From positions 1 through 64,000 of the IMG/VR virus record IMGVR_UViG_3300032308_001684: a DNA stretch of 64,000 nucleotides. One strand, 5' to 3'. Shown piece by piece: positions 9,385 through 19,351 of this stretch. The notes below the pieces were generated by a model. It made no database searches, had not been told where the DNA came from, and saw only the letters and a program-made list of their open reading frames with translations. The first letter of the stretch is position 1. Each line of letters begins with the position of its first letter. A program made the position numbers and the translations under genes. This DNA comes from a virus.

Positions 9385-10319
9385 AACGTATTTTAGTTAC
9401 TGGTGGCGCAGGGTTTATCGGCAGTCATCTATGTAAAAATCTATTAGATGCTGGCAATCAAGTGTATTGTCTTGACAACTTTTTTACTGGACATAAAAAA
9501 AATATAGCAAACATACAACACAACAGAAACTTTTCCTTGATTGAACACGATGTAAAAGAAAAGTTTTTTATTGATGTTGATGAAATCTATAACTTGGCGT
9601 GTCCAGCCAGCCCAAAAAACTATCAAATTGACCCAGTGGATACTATACAGACTTGTGTGCTAGGAGCAATCAATGTTCTTGCGTTGGCCAAAAGCTGTGA
9701 CGCAAAAATACTACAAACCAGCACATCCGAAGTGTACGGAGACCCGTTGCTTTCTCCGCAGACCGAAGAATATTGGGGCAATGTTAATCCTCTTGGTCCG
9801 CGAAGTTGTTACGACGAAGGCAAGCGTTGTGCTGAGAGTTTGTTTATAAACTATCACAAAGAATACAATACACAAATAAAAATTGCTAGAATCTTCAATA
9901 CATTTGGTCCAAACCTCTCTGTCGACGACGGCCGGGTGATCAGCAATTTTATAGTACAATCTCTACTAGGACAAGACATCACCATCTATGGAACTGGAGA
10001 GCAAACAAGAAGTTTTTGCTATGTTGACGACACTGTGAGAGGACTGATAGCATTGATGGAAACAGATAGATCTGTCACTGGACCAGTAAACATTGGGAAT
10101 CCCCAAGAATTCAGTGTCAACGAAATAGCAAATAAGATTATTAATCTAACAGGATCATTGAGCAAAATTATTTTTTGTGAAAATCAAATTGACGATCCAA
10201 AGCGTCGACTGCCTGACATAACCAAAGCAATAGAGCTTTTGTCCTGGCAGCCCGAGGTTTCTCTAGATGTTGGCTTGCTCAAAACTATCAATTATTTCAA
10301 GGAAGTGCTATGTCTTTGA
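9381..10319 (+). CDS. NAD-dependent UDP-glucuronate decarboxylase-like (UDP-xylose synthase) enzyme
   Basis: 312 aa from the ATG at 9381 (ATGA overlap with the previous stop); a longer reading from 9348 is less likely. GGAGFIG (8-14) is the Rossmann motif, TSTSEVYG carries the catalytic Ser/Glu region, and SCYDEGKR gives Y144xxxK148. The YNLACPASP and [16 protein letters not shown] blocks are typical of UDP-glucuronate decarboxylases of the extended SDR family. It would supply a UDP-pentose for the neighbouring transferases. Confidence 0.85.
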   Translation: MKRILVTGGAGFIGSHLCKNLLDAGNQVYCLDNFFTGHKKNIANIQHNRNFSLIEHDVKEKFFIDVDEIYNLACPASPKNYQIDPVDTIQTCVLGAINVLALAKSCDAKILQTSTSEVYGDPLLSPQTEEYWGNVNPLGPRSCYDEGKRCAESLFINYHKEYNTQIKIARIFNTFGPNLSVDDGRVISNFIVQSLLGQDITIYGTGEQTRSFCYVDDTVRGLIALMETDRSVTGPVNIGNPQEFSVNEIANKIINLTGSLSKIIFCENQIDDPKRRLPDITKAIELLSWQPEVSLDVGLLKTINYFKEVLCL

Positions 10320-11332
10320 AATTCATTGGCACAGGATTCCCAGTCAGCCACGATTATGGAGTTGAAGAAAGACAATGCTGGGCTAGTATATCTCAACAGA
10401 TACAAGAAAAATTTCCTGATCAAAAAAATCTATTGATCAGTCTTACTTGGTTTGGACCCCAGTTTGATAATGATGGCTGGAGTGATCTAATTGCTTTAAA
10501 AAACCAGCAAGAAGAATTTGACAATCTATTCTTAGTAGCCACCGTTGATCCTTCCTACCTAAACGTAACAGAACTACAAGAAGTCAAAAACTTAGCAAAT
10601 GCTCTGTGTGTATACTATCTTGGAAATTTTGATGGGCCACATCAGTTCAACTTTTTTGCTCCAGTGATTGCAGAAAAGTTTACTAGATATTCAGACGAGG
10701 AGATATTACTACAAAATTTAAAGCATCTTTATGTAAACTACAATCGTAAACCCAAATCTCATAGAGTTAATTTTGTACAAAAACTAAAAAATGAAAATCT
10801 TTTCTCTGACGGTGTGGTTACATTAGGAAAGGAAAAAGAGTCTGACCCTTATATCAGTATTGGGGAAACACACGAGAAGTATCTTGAATTGGGCAATAAA
10901 CCTGATGTTTGGAGCTTTGGAATACCGCAGGACTATTACAGTTTGCATAACATGGATGTGTGGAAACATACTTTTCTCTACATCAATGCAGCCACAGAGT
11001 TTGATCCATTGAACGATTTATTTTGTCAACAAGACACTTTCAAACCCATGATAGGACTCAGGCCATTTGTGATCAACGGTGTGCAACGTACCTATCGGTG
11101 GTTAAGAAACAATGGATTCAGAACGTTCAATCATTATTGGCCGCACATTGACATAGAGCACGGTGATGTACACGATACTTTGATAGAACTGGTCAAATTT
11201 TTGAAAGAGCAATCGCCAGATGAACTATTGCACATGTATCAAGACATGTTGCCAGATTTACGTTTTAATCAGCAAAGATTTTATGAATTCGCTCAAGAAC
11301 AGCAATACAAAATTCAACACCTATTTGACTAA
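10310..11332 (+). CDS. TEK-family glycosyltransferase homologue (divergent)
   Basis: 340 aa, overlapping the epimerase by 10 nt. The C-terminal block reads [19 protein letters not shown] (about 240-258), then [13 protein letters not shown]. The TEK triplet is replaced by DTF, but the KPMIGLRPF and GFRTF parts are retained, so it belongs with the other TEK proteins. The N-terminal half is unlike theirs. Probably another donor or acceptor specificity; activity is unproven given the altered motif. Confidence 0.55.
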   Translation: MSLKFIGTGFPVSHDYGVEERQCWASISQQIQEKFPDQKNLLISLTWFGPQFDNDGWSDLIALKNQQEEFDNLFLVATVDPSYLNVTELQEVKNLANALCVYYLGNFDGPHQFNFFAPVIAEKFTRYSDEEILLQNLKHLYVNYNRKPKSHRVNFVQKLKNENLFSDGVVTLGKEKESDPYISIGETHEKYLELGNKPDVWSFGIPQDYYSLHNMDVWKHTFLYINAATEFDPLNDLFCQQDTFKPMIGLRPFVINGVQRTYRWLRNNGFRTFNHYWPHIDIEHGDVHDTLIELVKFLKEQSPDELLHMYQDMLPDLRFNQQRFYEFAQEQQYKIQHLFD

Positions 11333-11335
11333 GCT

Positions 11336-12055
11336 ATGAAATTTTTTATATTAGGCGATAGTTGGGGTGTAGGTGAATGGACCAAAAAAAGCGGCATATT
11401 TGAATCAATACCTGACACTGGATTAGATTACCACCTTAGTCAACTTGGGCACACAGTAACAAACATATCAGCTGGATCAGCTGGAAACTTTGGTCAGCTT
11501 AGACAAGCCTATTGGACTCTTAAAGAAAATTCAGACTACGATTATATTATTTGGTTTCACACAGAATCCATGAGAGACATAGAAGAAATTATTATAAATG
11601 ACCCCAGCGAAGGTCAAAAATATTTTCCGGATTTTGATATAAGCAATTTTGAATCTGCACTAGATTATCTAGATTTTGAAAATTACAAATATGCACAAAC
11701 AATCACAGACGAATATAATATTCCTTTTATTGTGATTGGAGGTCAATGCCCAGTCAACCCAGTGATTAATCAATTTTCTTTTGCACAGCACATCATACAC
11801 AGCTGGCTGGCAGAATTGTTAAATTTAAATTTTACCCCACCAAAAAATACTTTTTTTTCATGGGATAAAATTAAAAGAATATTAGATCATTACAACGTCA
11901 ACGAAAAAGAATTTATTATTGACAATATCAATCAATTGGATCGTGCCAAAGAGATACAACAACTAGCTACAGAAAGTCCGTTGTTTCCGGATAACGGTCA
12001 TCCTTCAAGTGGTTGTTTAAAACAATTGGCACAGAGAATACTGGCGATAGTATGA
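11336..12055 (+). CDS. SGNH/GDSL-like hydrolase
   Basis: 239 aa. Block I is GDSWG (residues 7-11, nucleophile Ser9), a GSAGN segment serves as block III, and a C-terminal DNGHPSS gives the Asp/His pair. No signal peptide, so it acts in the cytoplasm or on the virion. Such enzymes add or remove acyl groups on sugars. Two other SGNH-like proteins occur at 27839 and 47440, sharing little beyond the motifs. Confidence 0.7.
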   Translation: MKFFILGDSWGVGEWTKKSGIFESIPDTGLDYHLSQLGHTVTNISAGSAGNFGQLRQAYWTLKENSDYDYIIWFHTESMRDIEEIIINDPSEGQKYFPDFDISNFESALDYLDFENYKYAQTITDEYNIPFIVIGGQCPVNPVINQFSFAQHIIHSWLAELLNLNFTPPKNTFFSWDKIKRILDHYNVNEKEFIIDNINQLDRAKEIQQLATESPLFPDNGHPSSGCLKQLAQRILAIV

Positions 12056-12095
12056 CCAGCATGCATAAATTTACCATGGATACAGTAAGATTTTT

Positions 12096-13109
12096 GTGCA
12101 AATTATAATTGAACCAGGTCTAGCTCTCAACTATCTCAGGACCGACAATGATATCACTGTGGGAGGTCTTGCCACAACAGCTGACATCTATGTGATTAGT
12201 CTTAAAACACTAACACAACATTGGCCCAGGATTCATGACATACTGGAACTAGGCGGCCGTGTTATCATAGAAAAAACCGATGAAAGTGTAATAACCCAAT
12301 GGCACGTTATTCAGAATCAACGTTATCAGCCATGGATTTTGCAAGGTCGATTGAAATTCGTCACTGGCGGAGATGCACCCACCAACATTGATAATCTTAA
12401 TAGTGAACATTTTTTAGCCGCAACCATGGGCAGTCAACCCCATGGTATGCCCTTGCTAAATTACCAACCATATGCTAGACCTTATAAGTTTTTGTTTACT
12501 AACCGTAAAGTAAGACCTCACCGCAGATATCTCATACACAGATTGCATCAGGAAGGATTGCTTGCCAACTCATTATGGTGTAATCATGATGAACACACTA
12601 CCTGGTACCATTCAGATTTTAATGTTAACTATACCGATGAAAATATTCCAGTACAGCAGTTACCACAGGACTATGATCTCAAAGATCCTCCGCCCTGGGT
12701 CGATGGTGTGATAGTAAAACAACAGTTTTTGGATACATGGTTTACTTTGGTACCAGAAACTGTGTTTGAGTCGGGTGCTAGTTTTAGAACTGAAAAATTT
12801 TATAAACCAGTGCTGGCCGGTCATCCATTTGTGATCTGTGCCAATTCAGGATTTTATCGAGACTTGCACAATCTTGGATTTAGATCATTTGGCCACTTGA
12901 TTGATGAGAGCTTTGATGTTATAATAAATGGTAAAGACCGCATGGATAGATTGGTAAGCACTGTGCAATGGCTTTGTCAACAGGATCTAGCACAGTTTTG
13001 GAATGCAGCCAAGGAAGTGTGTTTATACAACCAGCATCGTGCTTTAGAGCTACATAATAGCCAGCACCATAGTTTTACACAACAGTTAAAAGAATTTACA
13101 AATGCCTAG
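12096..13109 (+). CDS. TEK-motif glycosyltransferase
   Basis: 337 aa from a GTG at 12096; the nearer ATG codons are out of frame. The C-terminal block is LVPETVFES, FRTEKFYKPVLAGHPFVIC (about 235-253), LHNLGFRSFGHL and DESFD. It overlaps the next radical SAM gene by 8 nt. It alternates with radical SAM genes, which suggests that the two families act on the same glycan or carrier. Confidence 0.65.
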   Translation: MQIIIEPGLALNYLRTDNDITVGGLATTADIYVISLKTLTQHWPRIHDILELGGRVIIEKTDESVITQWHVIQNQRYQPWILQGRLKFVTGGDAPTNIDNLNSEHFLAATMGSQPHGMPLLNYQPYARPYKFLFTNRKVRPHRRYLIHRLHQEGLLANSLWCNHDEHTTWYHSDFNVNYTDENIPVQQLPQDYDLKDPPPWVDGVIVKQQFLDTWFTLVPETVFESGASFRTEKFYKPVLAGHPFVICANSGFYRDLHNLGFRSFGHLIDESFDVIINGKDRMDRLVSTVQWLCQQDLAQFWNAAKEVCLYNQHRALELHNSQHHSFTQQLKEFTNA

Positions 13110-14460
13110 ACTAAACAACGAAACAGATCTTGAATACAAACGCAGAGTAATTGACATCAAGTCAGATTCATTCTGTGCGGCCAAATGGTACAACGCTACC
13201 ATATGGTTGGGATCAGGCATGACCACAAGCTGTCATCATCCACTGCCACACCGTGTTGAAGTAGCCGACGTTGAAGCCAATCCCAAGGCATTACACAATA
13301 CTGCTAAGAAAAAAGCAGAGCGTGAAATGATGCAACGTGGTGAACGCCCACAAGGATGTGAGTATTGTTGGAAGATTGAAGATATTGGGCGAGACAATGT
13401 ATCTGATCGAGTGTATAAAACTGTGCTGTATTTAGATGAGGATTTACAACATGCTTTTCAGACTCCAGCCAGTGAAGATGTGGATTTGCAAACACTGGAA
13501 ATTGCTTTCGATAGAACTTGTCAGTTTGCTTGTTCTTATTGCAATCCGGCATTCTCAAGCACATGGGTGCGTGATATCAAGCAACACGGAGCCTACCAAG
13601 GACTGATCAGCGATGGGCGAAATCATTTCACTCACACACACGATTCTGCACAACGCTACACCATCAATGATGTAAACCCTTATGTAGAAGCATTTTTTAA
13701 ATGGTGGGAGTCCGACCTACACCGCACACTCAAAGAACTACGCATCACTGGAGGTGAACCATTGATGTCAGGCTACACATGGCAGTTGCTGGATTGGTTC
13801 AAGGTCAACAAAGGCCGATCACAAACACGATTAGCTATAAATTCAAATCTAGGTATGAGTACCGAAGACGTGATTAAATTGCTAGACAGGGCCGACGGAG
13901 TTGAGTTGGATTTATATACATCTAATGAAAGTCTCACAAATCATGCAGAATATATTCGCGATGGTCTAGAGTGGACACAATGGATTACCAACATGCACAT
14001 GCTGGCCGGCAGTGGCAGACTTCGCGGACTACATGTAATGTGTACTGTCAACGCACTGTGCCTTGAATCATTGCCAGAGTTTTTGGATCTCATGCTGGAA
14101 TTCAAACAACAATATGGTAGAGACTTTCCAACTTTTACATTGAACATTTTGCGTTTTCCAAGTTTTCAGTCGCCATTGATATTGCCTGACAATATACGAC
14201 AAGCTCAAGGTAATAAATTACAAGCATGGTACAACGTCAACAAACACAGTGACTTATTGCATCAGATGGAACTTAATCAGGTACAGCGATTAATAGATTA
14301 TCTTGACGTGGTCAAAACACCACATTCAGACACATTTGATCGTGCAAGTTTGTACAACGATTTCAAGCAATTTCACGAACAGTACGATCAACGTCGCGGA
14401 AAAGATTTCCGCAAAACATTTCCTTCATTGGCCACATGGTATGACTCAATACAAGTATAA
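13102..14460 (+). CDS. Radical SAM protein with N-terminal Cys cluster (copy 2 of 5)
   Basis: 452 aa. Core motif CQFACSYC (C140, C144, C147) and ITGGEPLMS. The N-terminal cluster is C25, C44, C86, C89, with CHHPLP and CEYCW matching copy 1 (CYHPP, CQYCW), so copies 1 and 2 are the closest pair. It overlaps the genes on both sides by 8 and 20 nt. Substrate unknown. Confidence 0.8.
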   Translation: MPRLNNETDLEYKRRVIDIKSDSFCAAKWYNATIWLGSGMTTSCHHPLPHRVEVADVEANPKALHNTAKKKAEREMMQRGERPQGCEYCWKIEDIGRDNVSDRVYKTVLYLDEDLQHAFQTPASEDVDLQTLEIAFDRTCQFACSYCNPAFSSTWVRDIKQHGAYQGLISDGRNHFTHTHDSAQRYTINDVNPYVEAFFKWWESDLHRTLKELRITGGEPLMSGYTWQLLDWFKVNKGRSQTRLAINSNLGMSTEDVIKLLDRADGVELDLYTSNESLTNHAEYIRDGLEWTQWITNMHMLAGSGRLRGLHVMCTVNALCLESLPEFLDLMLEFKQQYGRDFPTFTLNILRFPSFQSPLILPDNIRQAQGNKLQAWYNVNKHSDLLHQMELNQVQRLIDYLDVVKTPHSDTFDRASLYNDFKQFHEQYDQRRGKDFRKTFPSLATWYDSIQV

Positions 14461-15703
14461 CTCAGCAGATCTGGTTCGTCCAGTTGAACTTACAGAACGT
14501 GAAGAATTCTTATTAAAGGATTCAAAAACATTCTGCATCTATCCGTGGATACACTTACACGCTTACCCCACAGGCGAAGCCTATCCCTGCTGTCATGCTG
14601 AAATGGCCTATCCTGTGGGCAATGCCCGCTTTAAAACATTAGAAGAAATTTATCGTGATGCACCCATGCGCGAACTACGCAAGGATATGTTGAATGAGCG
14701 GCCAAACCCTGCATGCGGCCGCTGTTACGAACAAGAAGAGTCTGGATTCTTCAGTGGTCGACGCAGTGCCAACAAGCATCACGGACATCACGTCAAACGC
14801 ATAGATGATGACAAGTTCCAGATGAGTTATTGGGACATACGTTTCAGTAACTTGTGCAATCTCAGTTGCCGTAGCTGTGGGCATATCTTTAGCTCAAGTT
14901 GGTATCAAGATCAAGCCAAGTTGGCCGGTGGGGATTGGAAAGATCGTAACCAAGTGCTGAACTTTGCTGGACGCACAGAAATTGACATGTGGGAACAGTT
15001 GGTACCTCACTTGGATTATGTAGAGCAGATTTATTTTGCTGGCGGCGAACCGCTGATGATGGCTGAACACTATAATATTTTAGATGAACTAGAACGTCGT
15101 GGACGTTTTGATGTACGTCTAATATACAATACTAATTTTACACACACCAAACTCAAAGATCGAGAAGTATTTGACTATTGGCGCAAATTTAAAAGTGTAG
15201 CAGTTGGCGCAAGTCTGGATGCCATGGGTCCGCGGGCAGAGTACATACGTCGAGGCACCAACTGGGATCAAGTTGAACGCAATCGTGAAAAAATGATAGA
15301 AGTATGCCCCGACGTGGATTTTTATATCAGCCCCACACTCAGTATCATGAATGCCCTGCATTTGCCTGATTTTCACCGTGACTGGACTGAACGTGGTCTG
15401 ATACGTGCTCAAGATCTCAATGTCAATATTCTTCAAGATCCTGCGCACTATCGTATTGATATTGCACCAATGAATTACAAGCAACGAGTTAAACAAAAAT
15501 TTGAAGAACACATCAATTGGTTACGTCCGCAAGATTCTCTACAGAGAGCCACTGTTGGGTTTGAATCAGCAATCAACTTTCTGATGTCCACAGACAACAC
15601 TCATCTCATTGACACATTTTGGCGCAAAACACACGAACTTGATTCTATTAGAGGTGAGCAAATATCCAACATTATACCTGAACTAGAAATACTAAAAATA
15701 TGA
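14441..15703 (+). CDS. Radical SAM protein with N-terminal SPASM-like cluster (copy 3 of 5)
   Basis: 420 aa from the ATG at 14441; a longer frame from 14303 would overlap the previous gene by 158 nt and is rejected. N-terminal FCIYPWIHLHAYPTG...CC (C32, C50, C51) plus C92xxC95 look like a SPASM-type auxiliary cluster placed before the core. Core CNLSCRSC is C139, C143, C146, with FAGGEPLMM after it. The stop overlaps the next start as ATGA. Confidence 0.8.
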   Translation: MTQYKYNSADLVRPVELTEREEFLLKDSKTFCIYPWIHLHAYPTGEAYPCCHAEMAYPVGNARFKTLEEIYRDAPMRELRKDMLNERPNPACGRCYEQEESGFFSGRRSANKHHGHHVKRIDDDKFQMSYWDIRFSNLCNLSCRSCGHIFSSSWYQDQAKLAGGDWKDRNQVLNFAGRTEIDMWEQLVPHLDYVEQIYFAGGEPLMMAEHYNILDELERRGRFDVRLIYNTNFTHTKLKDREVFDYWRKFKSVAVGASLDAMGPRAEYIRRGTNWDQVERNREKMIEVCPDVDFYISPTLSIMNALHLPDFHRDWTERGLIRAQDLNVNILQDPAHYRIDIAPMNYKQRVKQKFEEHINWLRPQDSLQRATVGFESAINFLMSTDNTHLIDTFWRKTHELDSIRGEQISNIIPELEILKI

Positions 15704-16908
15704 AAATTCCACACGATAAATTTTGTGTATTGCCCTGGGTGTCAATTGAAGCCAGTCCCATTGGCACAGTAAGACCTTGCTGTCTGGCCACAGACGAAAT
15801 AGTTGATGACACAGGAAATAAGTTTAAACTTAGTCAAGCATCTTTTGAAGACATACAAAACAGTCAACACATGCAGTCACTTCGACAAGAGTTTCTAGAT
15901 GGTAAACAACCACAGACTTGTCGTCGTTGCTGGAATGAAGAACGTGCTGGCCGTACCTCCAAGCGTATGCACACACTGGATAGACTCAAGCACATGGGAA
16001 TCAGTGACAACTGGACCACAGATGCCAAGCCCTTGATGTTTTTGGATCTCAAACTAGGAAACATCTGCAACCTTAAATGTCGCATCTGTGGATCATGGTC
16101 CAGCTCACAGTTTGCCACAGAAGAGCTCAACTTCATTATAGACAAGGAAGAAAAGAAAACATCATTTCATTATCAGATGTTGAGAGATGGTGCCTGGCCT
16201 AGAGAGAGTGAACAGTTTTGGGCACAGCTAGACTCTGCAATGAGTGAAGTTCGATACATTGAATTCACTGGTGGTGAACCATTCATGATCAAAGAACATT
16301 TTGATCTGTTGAAAAAATTAATCGAACGTAACTACGCACATCAAATTGAAATACACTACAATACCAACGGCACACAGTATCCAGAAGAGGCTGAAGAAAT
16401 TTGGCAGTATTTCAAACATGTTGAAGTTGCATTCAGCATCGATGATGTAGGTGCTAGATTTGAATATCAACGTACCAATGCAGTCTGGTCTGAAGTTTGT
16501 GAAAATATTGCTCGCTTTAGAGACATGCGCGATCGTAATCTAAATATGAGTCTACAGGTATGTTGTACAGTGAATGTGTTTAATGTGATGTATCTTGAAG
16601 ATGTGGCAAATTGGATTGACACACAAGATTTTGATTTTGTGTATTGGAACATGTTACACGATGCTTATTATTTCAGCATAGGTACCATGCCCACAGAGGC
16701 CAAGCATGTGGCTACCGCAAGATTACAACACGCCAATATTCCAGAAAAGTTCAGAGCTGAGATTGGTCGCATCATAGACTTTATGAACAACGGTGTCAGT
16801 CTGGATGGACAATTATTACGTATGAAGATTGAAGATCTTGATTTCAAAAGAAAACAGCAACTAGTGGATTATCTGCCTGACCTGGCACATGCAATCGAAT
16901 ATGAATAA
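15700..16908 (+). CDS. Radical SAM protein with N-terminal SPASM-like cluster (copy 4 of 5)
   Basis: 402 aa. FCVLPWVSIEASPIG...CC (C9, C27, C28) and C74xxC77W are followed by core CNLKCRIC (C123, C127, C130) and FTGGEPFMI. The layout is the same as copy 3, with a shorter N-terminus. Such proteins can modify peptides or small carriers; no precursor peptide is obvious beside it, unless it is the 33-residue basic ORF at 19250. Confidence 0.8.
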   Translation: MKIPHDKFCVLPWVSIEASPIGTVRPCCLATDEIVDDTGNKFKLSQASFEDIQNSQHMQSLRQEFLDGKQPQTCRRCWNEERAGRTSKRMHTLDRLKHMGISDNWTTDAKPLMFLDLKLGNICNLKCRICGSWSSSQFATEELNFIIDKEEKKTSFHYQMLRDGAWPRESEQFWAQLDSAMSEVRYIEFTGGEPFMIKEHFDLLKKLIERNYAHQIEIHYNTNGTQYPEEAEEIWQYFKHVEVAFSIDDVGARFEYQRTNAVWSEVCENIARFRDMRDRNLNMSLQVCCTVNVFNVMYLEDVANWIDTQDFDFVYWNMLHDAYYFSIGTMPTEAKHVATARLQHANIPEKFRAEIGRIIDFMNNGVSLDGQLLRMKIEDLDFKRKQQLVDYLPDLAHAIEYE

Positions 16909-18202
16909 GCCAGAAACACTGTGCATGGCACCGTGGACGCACACTTACCTTAGTCCACAAACAGAACGCAGACTGTGTTGTGCGTCACGTGAACCTGCAC
17001 AAAATTTTGAGCAGTACATAGACACTGCCGCTGGCACAGGTCGATACATTCCTGTGACACTGGAACAACATTGGAACAGCGAGCACATGCGATCAGTACG
17101 TCAACGTATGATGTCTGGGGAAACCTTGCCTGAATGTGATGTATGCAACAGCAAACTATTAAATACAGACGTCTATCGCAGTTATTTTTGGGGGTTGTTT
17201 GGTCACAAATATGATGAAGCCATGCAGTCAACTACTCCAGATGGATTCACCACAATGAAACCTGTGAGCTGGGATTATAGATTTAGTAATCTCTGCAACT
17301 TTAAATGTCGGATGTGCGGAGATATGTTGTCAAGCTCTTGGGAAACTGAGCAACGACGGCATGACATGATTGATTGGGCCAATCCTAAAAACAACTGGAT
17401 GCGCCCTGAAGTCAAGCGTGAAATCACACAGTTCCAAGACACACAGATAGAAGCAGAGTTTGCTGAAGCAGTAGAACAACATCGTATAGAAGAAATCTAC
17501 TGGGTAGGCGGAGAGCCGCTGATGTATGAACAACATTGGCGCTATATGAAAAGAATTATTGAATTAAATGATGGACCAAAACTTTATGCAAGATACAACA
17601 CTAACCTTTCTCGTGTGGACTATAATGGCTGCAATCTTTATAGTGATTTGCTGGCAAATATACGTGACTGGCAAATCTGCGCCAGCATCGACGGAACAGG
17701 ACAAGTCGGAGAATACATCAGAACCGGTCTGGCCTGGCCCGTATTTTTAGAAAACTTCCGTCGCGGTTTAGAAATTGCACGGCACCGCAGACAAATGCGT
17801 CTGGACTTTACGCTGACATTGCCTGGCTTGTTTGAAGTAGATGCAATGCAACGCACGGCTGACGAACTAGGCGTTGATATTCTAGCCAAAGTGGTATTTG
17901 CTTTTACACCTGACATTGTAATGAGTCCGTTGGCTTTGCCCAGAGACATATTGAATCGTAAAGTTGATGAACTGGTACCGTTGACACGCGGTGCTTTACA
18001 AGATGTACTACTGCAACTCAAGCAAAGACCCACGTTTGCGGAACAATGGCCAGATCAATATCAACAAGGTCTTGCACAAGGCAAGGCTCGTGTGTTAAAA
18101 TTAGAACACATAAGAAATGATTCATTTACAATGAACAACATATTGGAAAAAGATGCAGACATACATCGCTGGTGGCAAGACATTAGACCAAGTAACAATT
18201 GA
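16901..18202 (+). CDS. Radical SAM protein with N-terminal SPASM-like cluster (copy 5 of 5)
   Basis: 433 aa from the ATG at 16901 (8-nt overlap with the previous gene); an upstream in-frame ATG at 16889 adds four residues. LCMAPWTHTYLSPQ...CC (C8, C26, C27), C79xxC82, core CNFKCRMC (C132, C136, C139) and WVGGEPLMY. It follows copy 4 directly, so copies 3-5 are a tandem expansion. Confidence 0.8.
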   Translation: MNKPETLCMAPWTHTYLSPQTERRLCCASREPAQNFEQYIDTAAGTGRYIPVTLEQHWNSEHMRSVRQRMMSGETLPECDVCNSKLLNTDVYRSYFWGLFGHKYDEAMQSTTPDGFTTMKPVSWDYRFSNLCNFKCRMCGDMLSSSWETEQRRHDMIDWANPKNNWMRPEVKREITQFQDTQIEAEFAEAVEQHRIEEIYWVGGEPLMYEQHWRYMKRIIELNDGPKLYARYNTNLSRVDYNGCNLYSDLLANIRDWQICASIDGTGQVGEYIRTGLAWPVFLENFRRGLEIARHRRQMRLDFTLTLPGLFEVDAMQRTADELGVDILAKVVFAFTPDIVMSPLALPRDILNRKVDELVPLTRGALQDVLLQLKQRPTFAEQWPDQYQQGLAQGKARVLKLEHIRNDSFTMNNILEKDADIHRWWQDIRPSNN

Positions 18203-19253
18203 GCTTAAGAACAGACAAACACAAGAGTTGTTTCCTGTTCGTATCAATGTGTTTGATAATTCGTTGAGTCACAAGTGGCTCACGGCTCTCAATGACGTAC
18301 TTCGTAACAACTATCATTTAGAAAAAAACTACTGCTTTTTTGGATTTGTTGACCACAAACGCAATGGGTGGCATATACTCAACGAAGTAAACCGTAGCAT
18401 TGATGCCATCAACCAGGCCAATCTAGGATATCAAATTGACGATTATTTTGATATGTCAAATACTATCACAGACGAGCCCTTGGATGGTCGCACAGCAGGT
18501 CGTAATATACGTCAAGAAAAACTCAACTGGTTACACAGATACTTTGAAGATCTTCAAGGAGTCAGTGGTGCTCCCAAAGAGTATTACCTACGTGCCAATG
18601 CTGAAACACGTTGGCATATACGACAACTCAATCTACTGTGTCATGAATTTGAATCCTGGGCATTGAGCTATCGTAAACAAATAGAAGCACCCGAGTGGCA
18701 ACGTCCCAGTCAATTGATGTGCTGGTTAAATGCGCCTAGATTTGTGCTAGATGAAAAAGACTATGAGTTGTTTGGTATTGAAACAATCAACCGGCCGCTG
18801 GGCGGAGTATTTGTTGGAGTAAACAAAGCCGTGGGCAAGCATCATTGGGAGGTGTTTCAAGATGAAGGCCGAGACAGCAGAGTTGGAGAGTTGATATCAA
18901 CTACGCTTCGAAGTCAAACTGAAGCCGCCGGCGACTTTGACATAGAATGGGCCAACAATCCTGGCAACTATGAATGGCAAAAAATACGGCTTAAAGAGTT
19001 TAGAGAGTGGTTGCTGATCAACGGGTTTGATCCCGAGGATCCTGCGTTGACCATTGGGCATCCACAGGTCGGACAAGTTGATCTCATTGATACTTTCTGG
19101 ACAAATGATTATCAGGCCATCTGGAGTCGTTTAAATACACAACTTGATGTGTACAGCGTGAGTACCACGGATGCTCGTGCTGTGTATGATTACTGCTGGA
19201 GTGACCGCAATTACGCACAACAACAAATTGACATTATAGGAAATACAAAATGA
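18153..19253 (+). CDS. Unknown phage protein downstream of the radical SAM genes
   Basis: 366 aa; the ATG at 18153 overlaps the previous gene by 50 nt, so the true start may be later. It is soluble, rich in Trp/Tyr/Asn, with segments WLTALNDVLRNNYHLEKNY near residue 43 and NRPLGGVFVGVNKAVGKHHW near 211. No catalytic motif recognised. Its place between radical SAM and carbamoyltransferase genes suggests a partner role. The stop overlaps the next ATG (ATGA). Confidence 0.6.
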   Translation: MQTYIAGGKTLDQVTIELKNRQTQELFPVRINVFDNSLSHKWLTALNDVLRNNYHLEKNYCFFGFVDHKRNGWHILNEVNRSIDAINQANLGYQIDDYFDMSNTITDEPLDGRTAGRNIRQEKLNWLHRYFEDLQGVSGAPKEYYLRANAETRWHIRQLNLLCHEFESWALSYRKQIEAPEWQRPSQLMCWLNAPRFVLDEKDYELFGIETINRPLGGVFVGVNKAVGKHHWEVFQDEGRDSRVGELISTTLRSQTEAAGDFDIEWANNPGNYEWQKIRLKEFREWLLINGFDPEDPALTIGHPQVGQVDLIDTFWTNDYQAIWSRLNTQLDVYSVSTTDARAVYDYCWSDRNYAQQQIDIIGNTK

Positions 19254-19351
19254 AATGGTTACGCAACTTGATCAATAGAATCAAACTTGAAATACGCTAT
19301 CGTAAAAAACTAAAAGAACTTCGTAAACGAGATCCTTTTATCTATAAATGA
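19250..19351 (+). CDS. Tiny highly basic peptide, 33 aa, coupled at both ends
   Basis: ATG at 19250 overlaps the previous stop (ATGA) and its own TGA overlaps the next ATG (ATGA). About 14 of 33 residues are Lys or Arg; it starts MKWLRNLINRIKLE and ends KRDPFIYK, which predicts an amphipathic basic helix. Coupling at both ends makes chance unlikely. It could be an RNA- or membrane-binding peptide, a carbamoyltransferase partner or a radical SAM substrate; none is shown. Confidence 0.65.
   Translation: MKWLRNLINRIKLEIRYRKKLKELRKRDPFIYK

Noticed and set aside
14303-14440. 46-codon N-terminal extension of radical SAM copy 3
   Set aside because: It overlaps the previous gene by 158 nt and lacks the FCxxPW family start.
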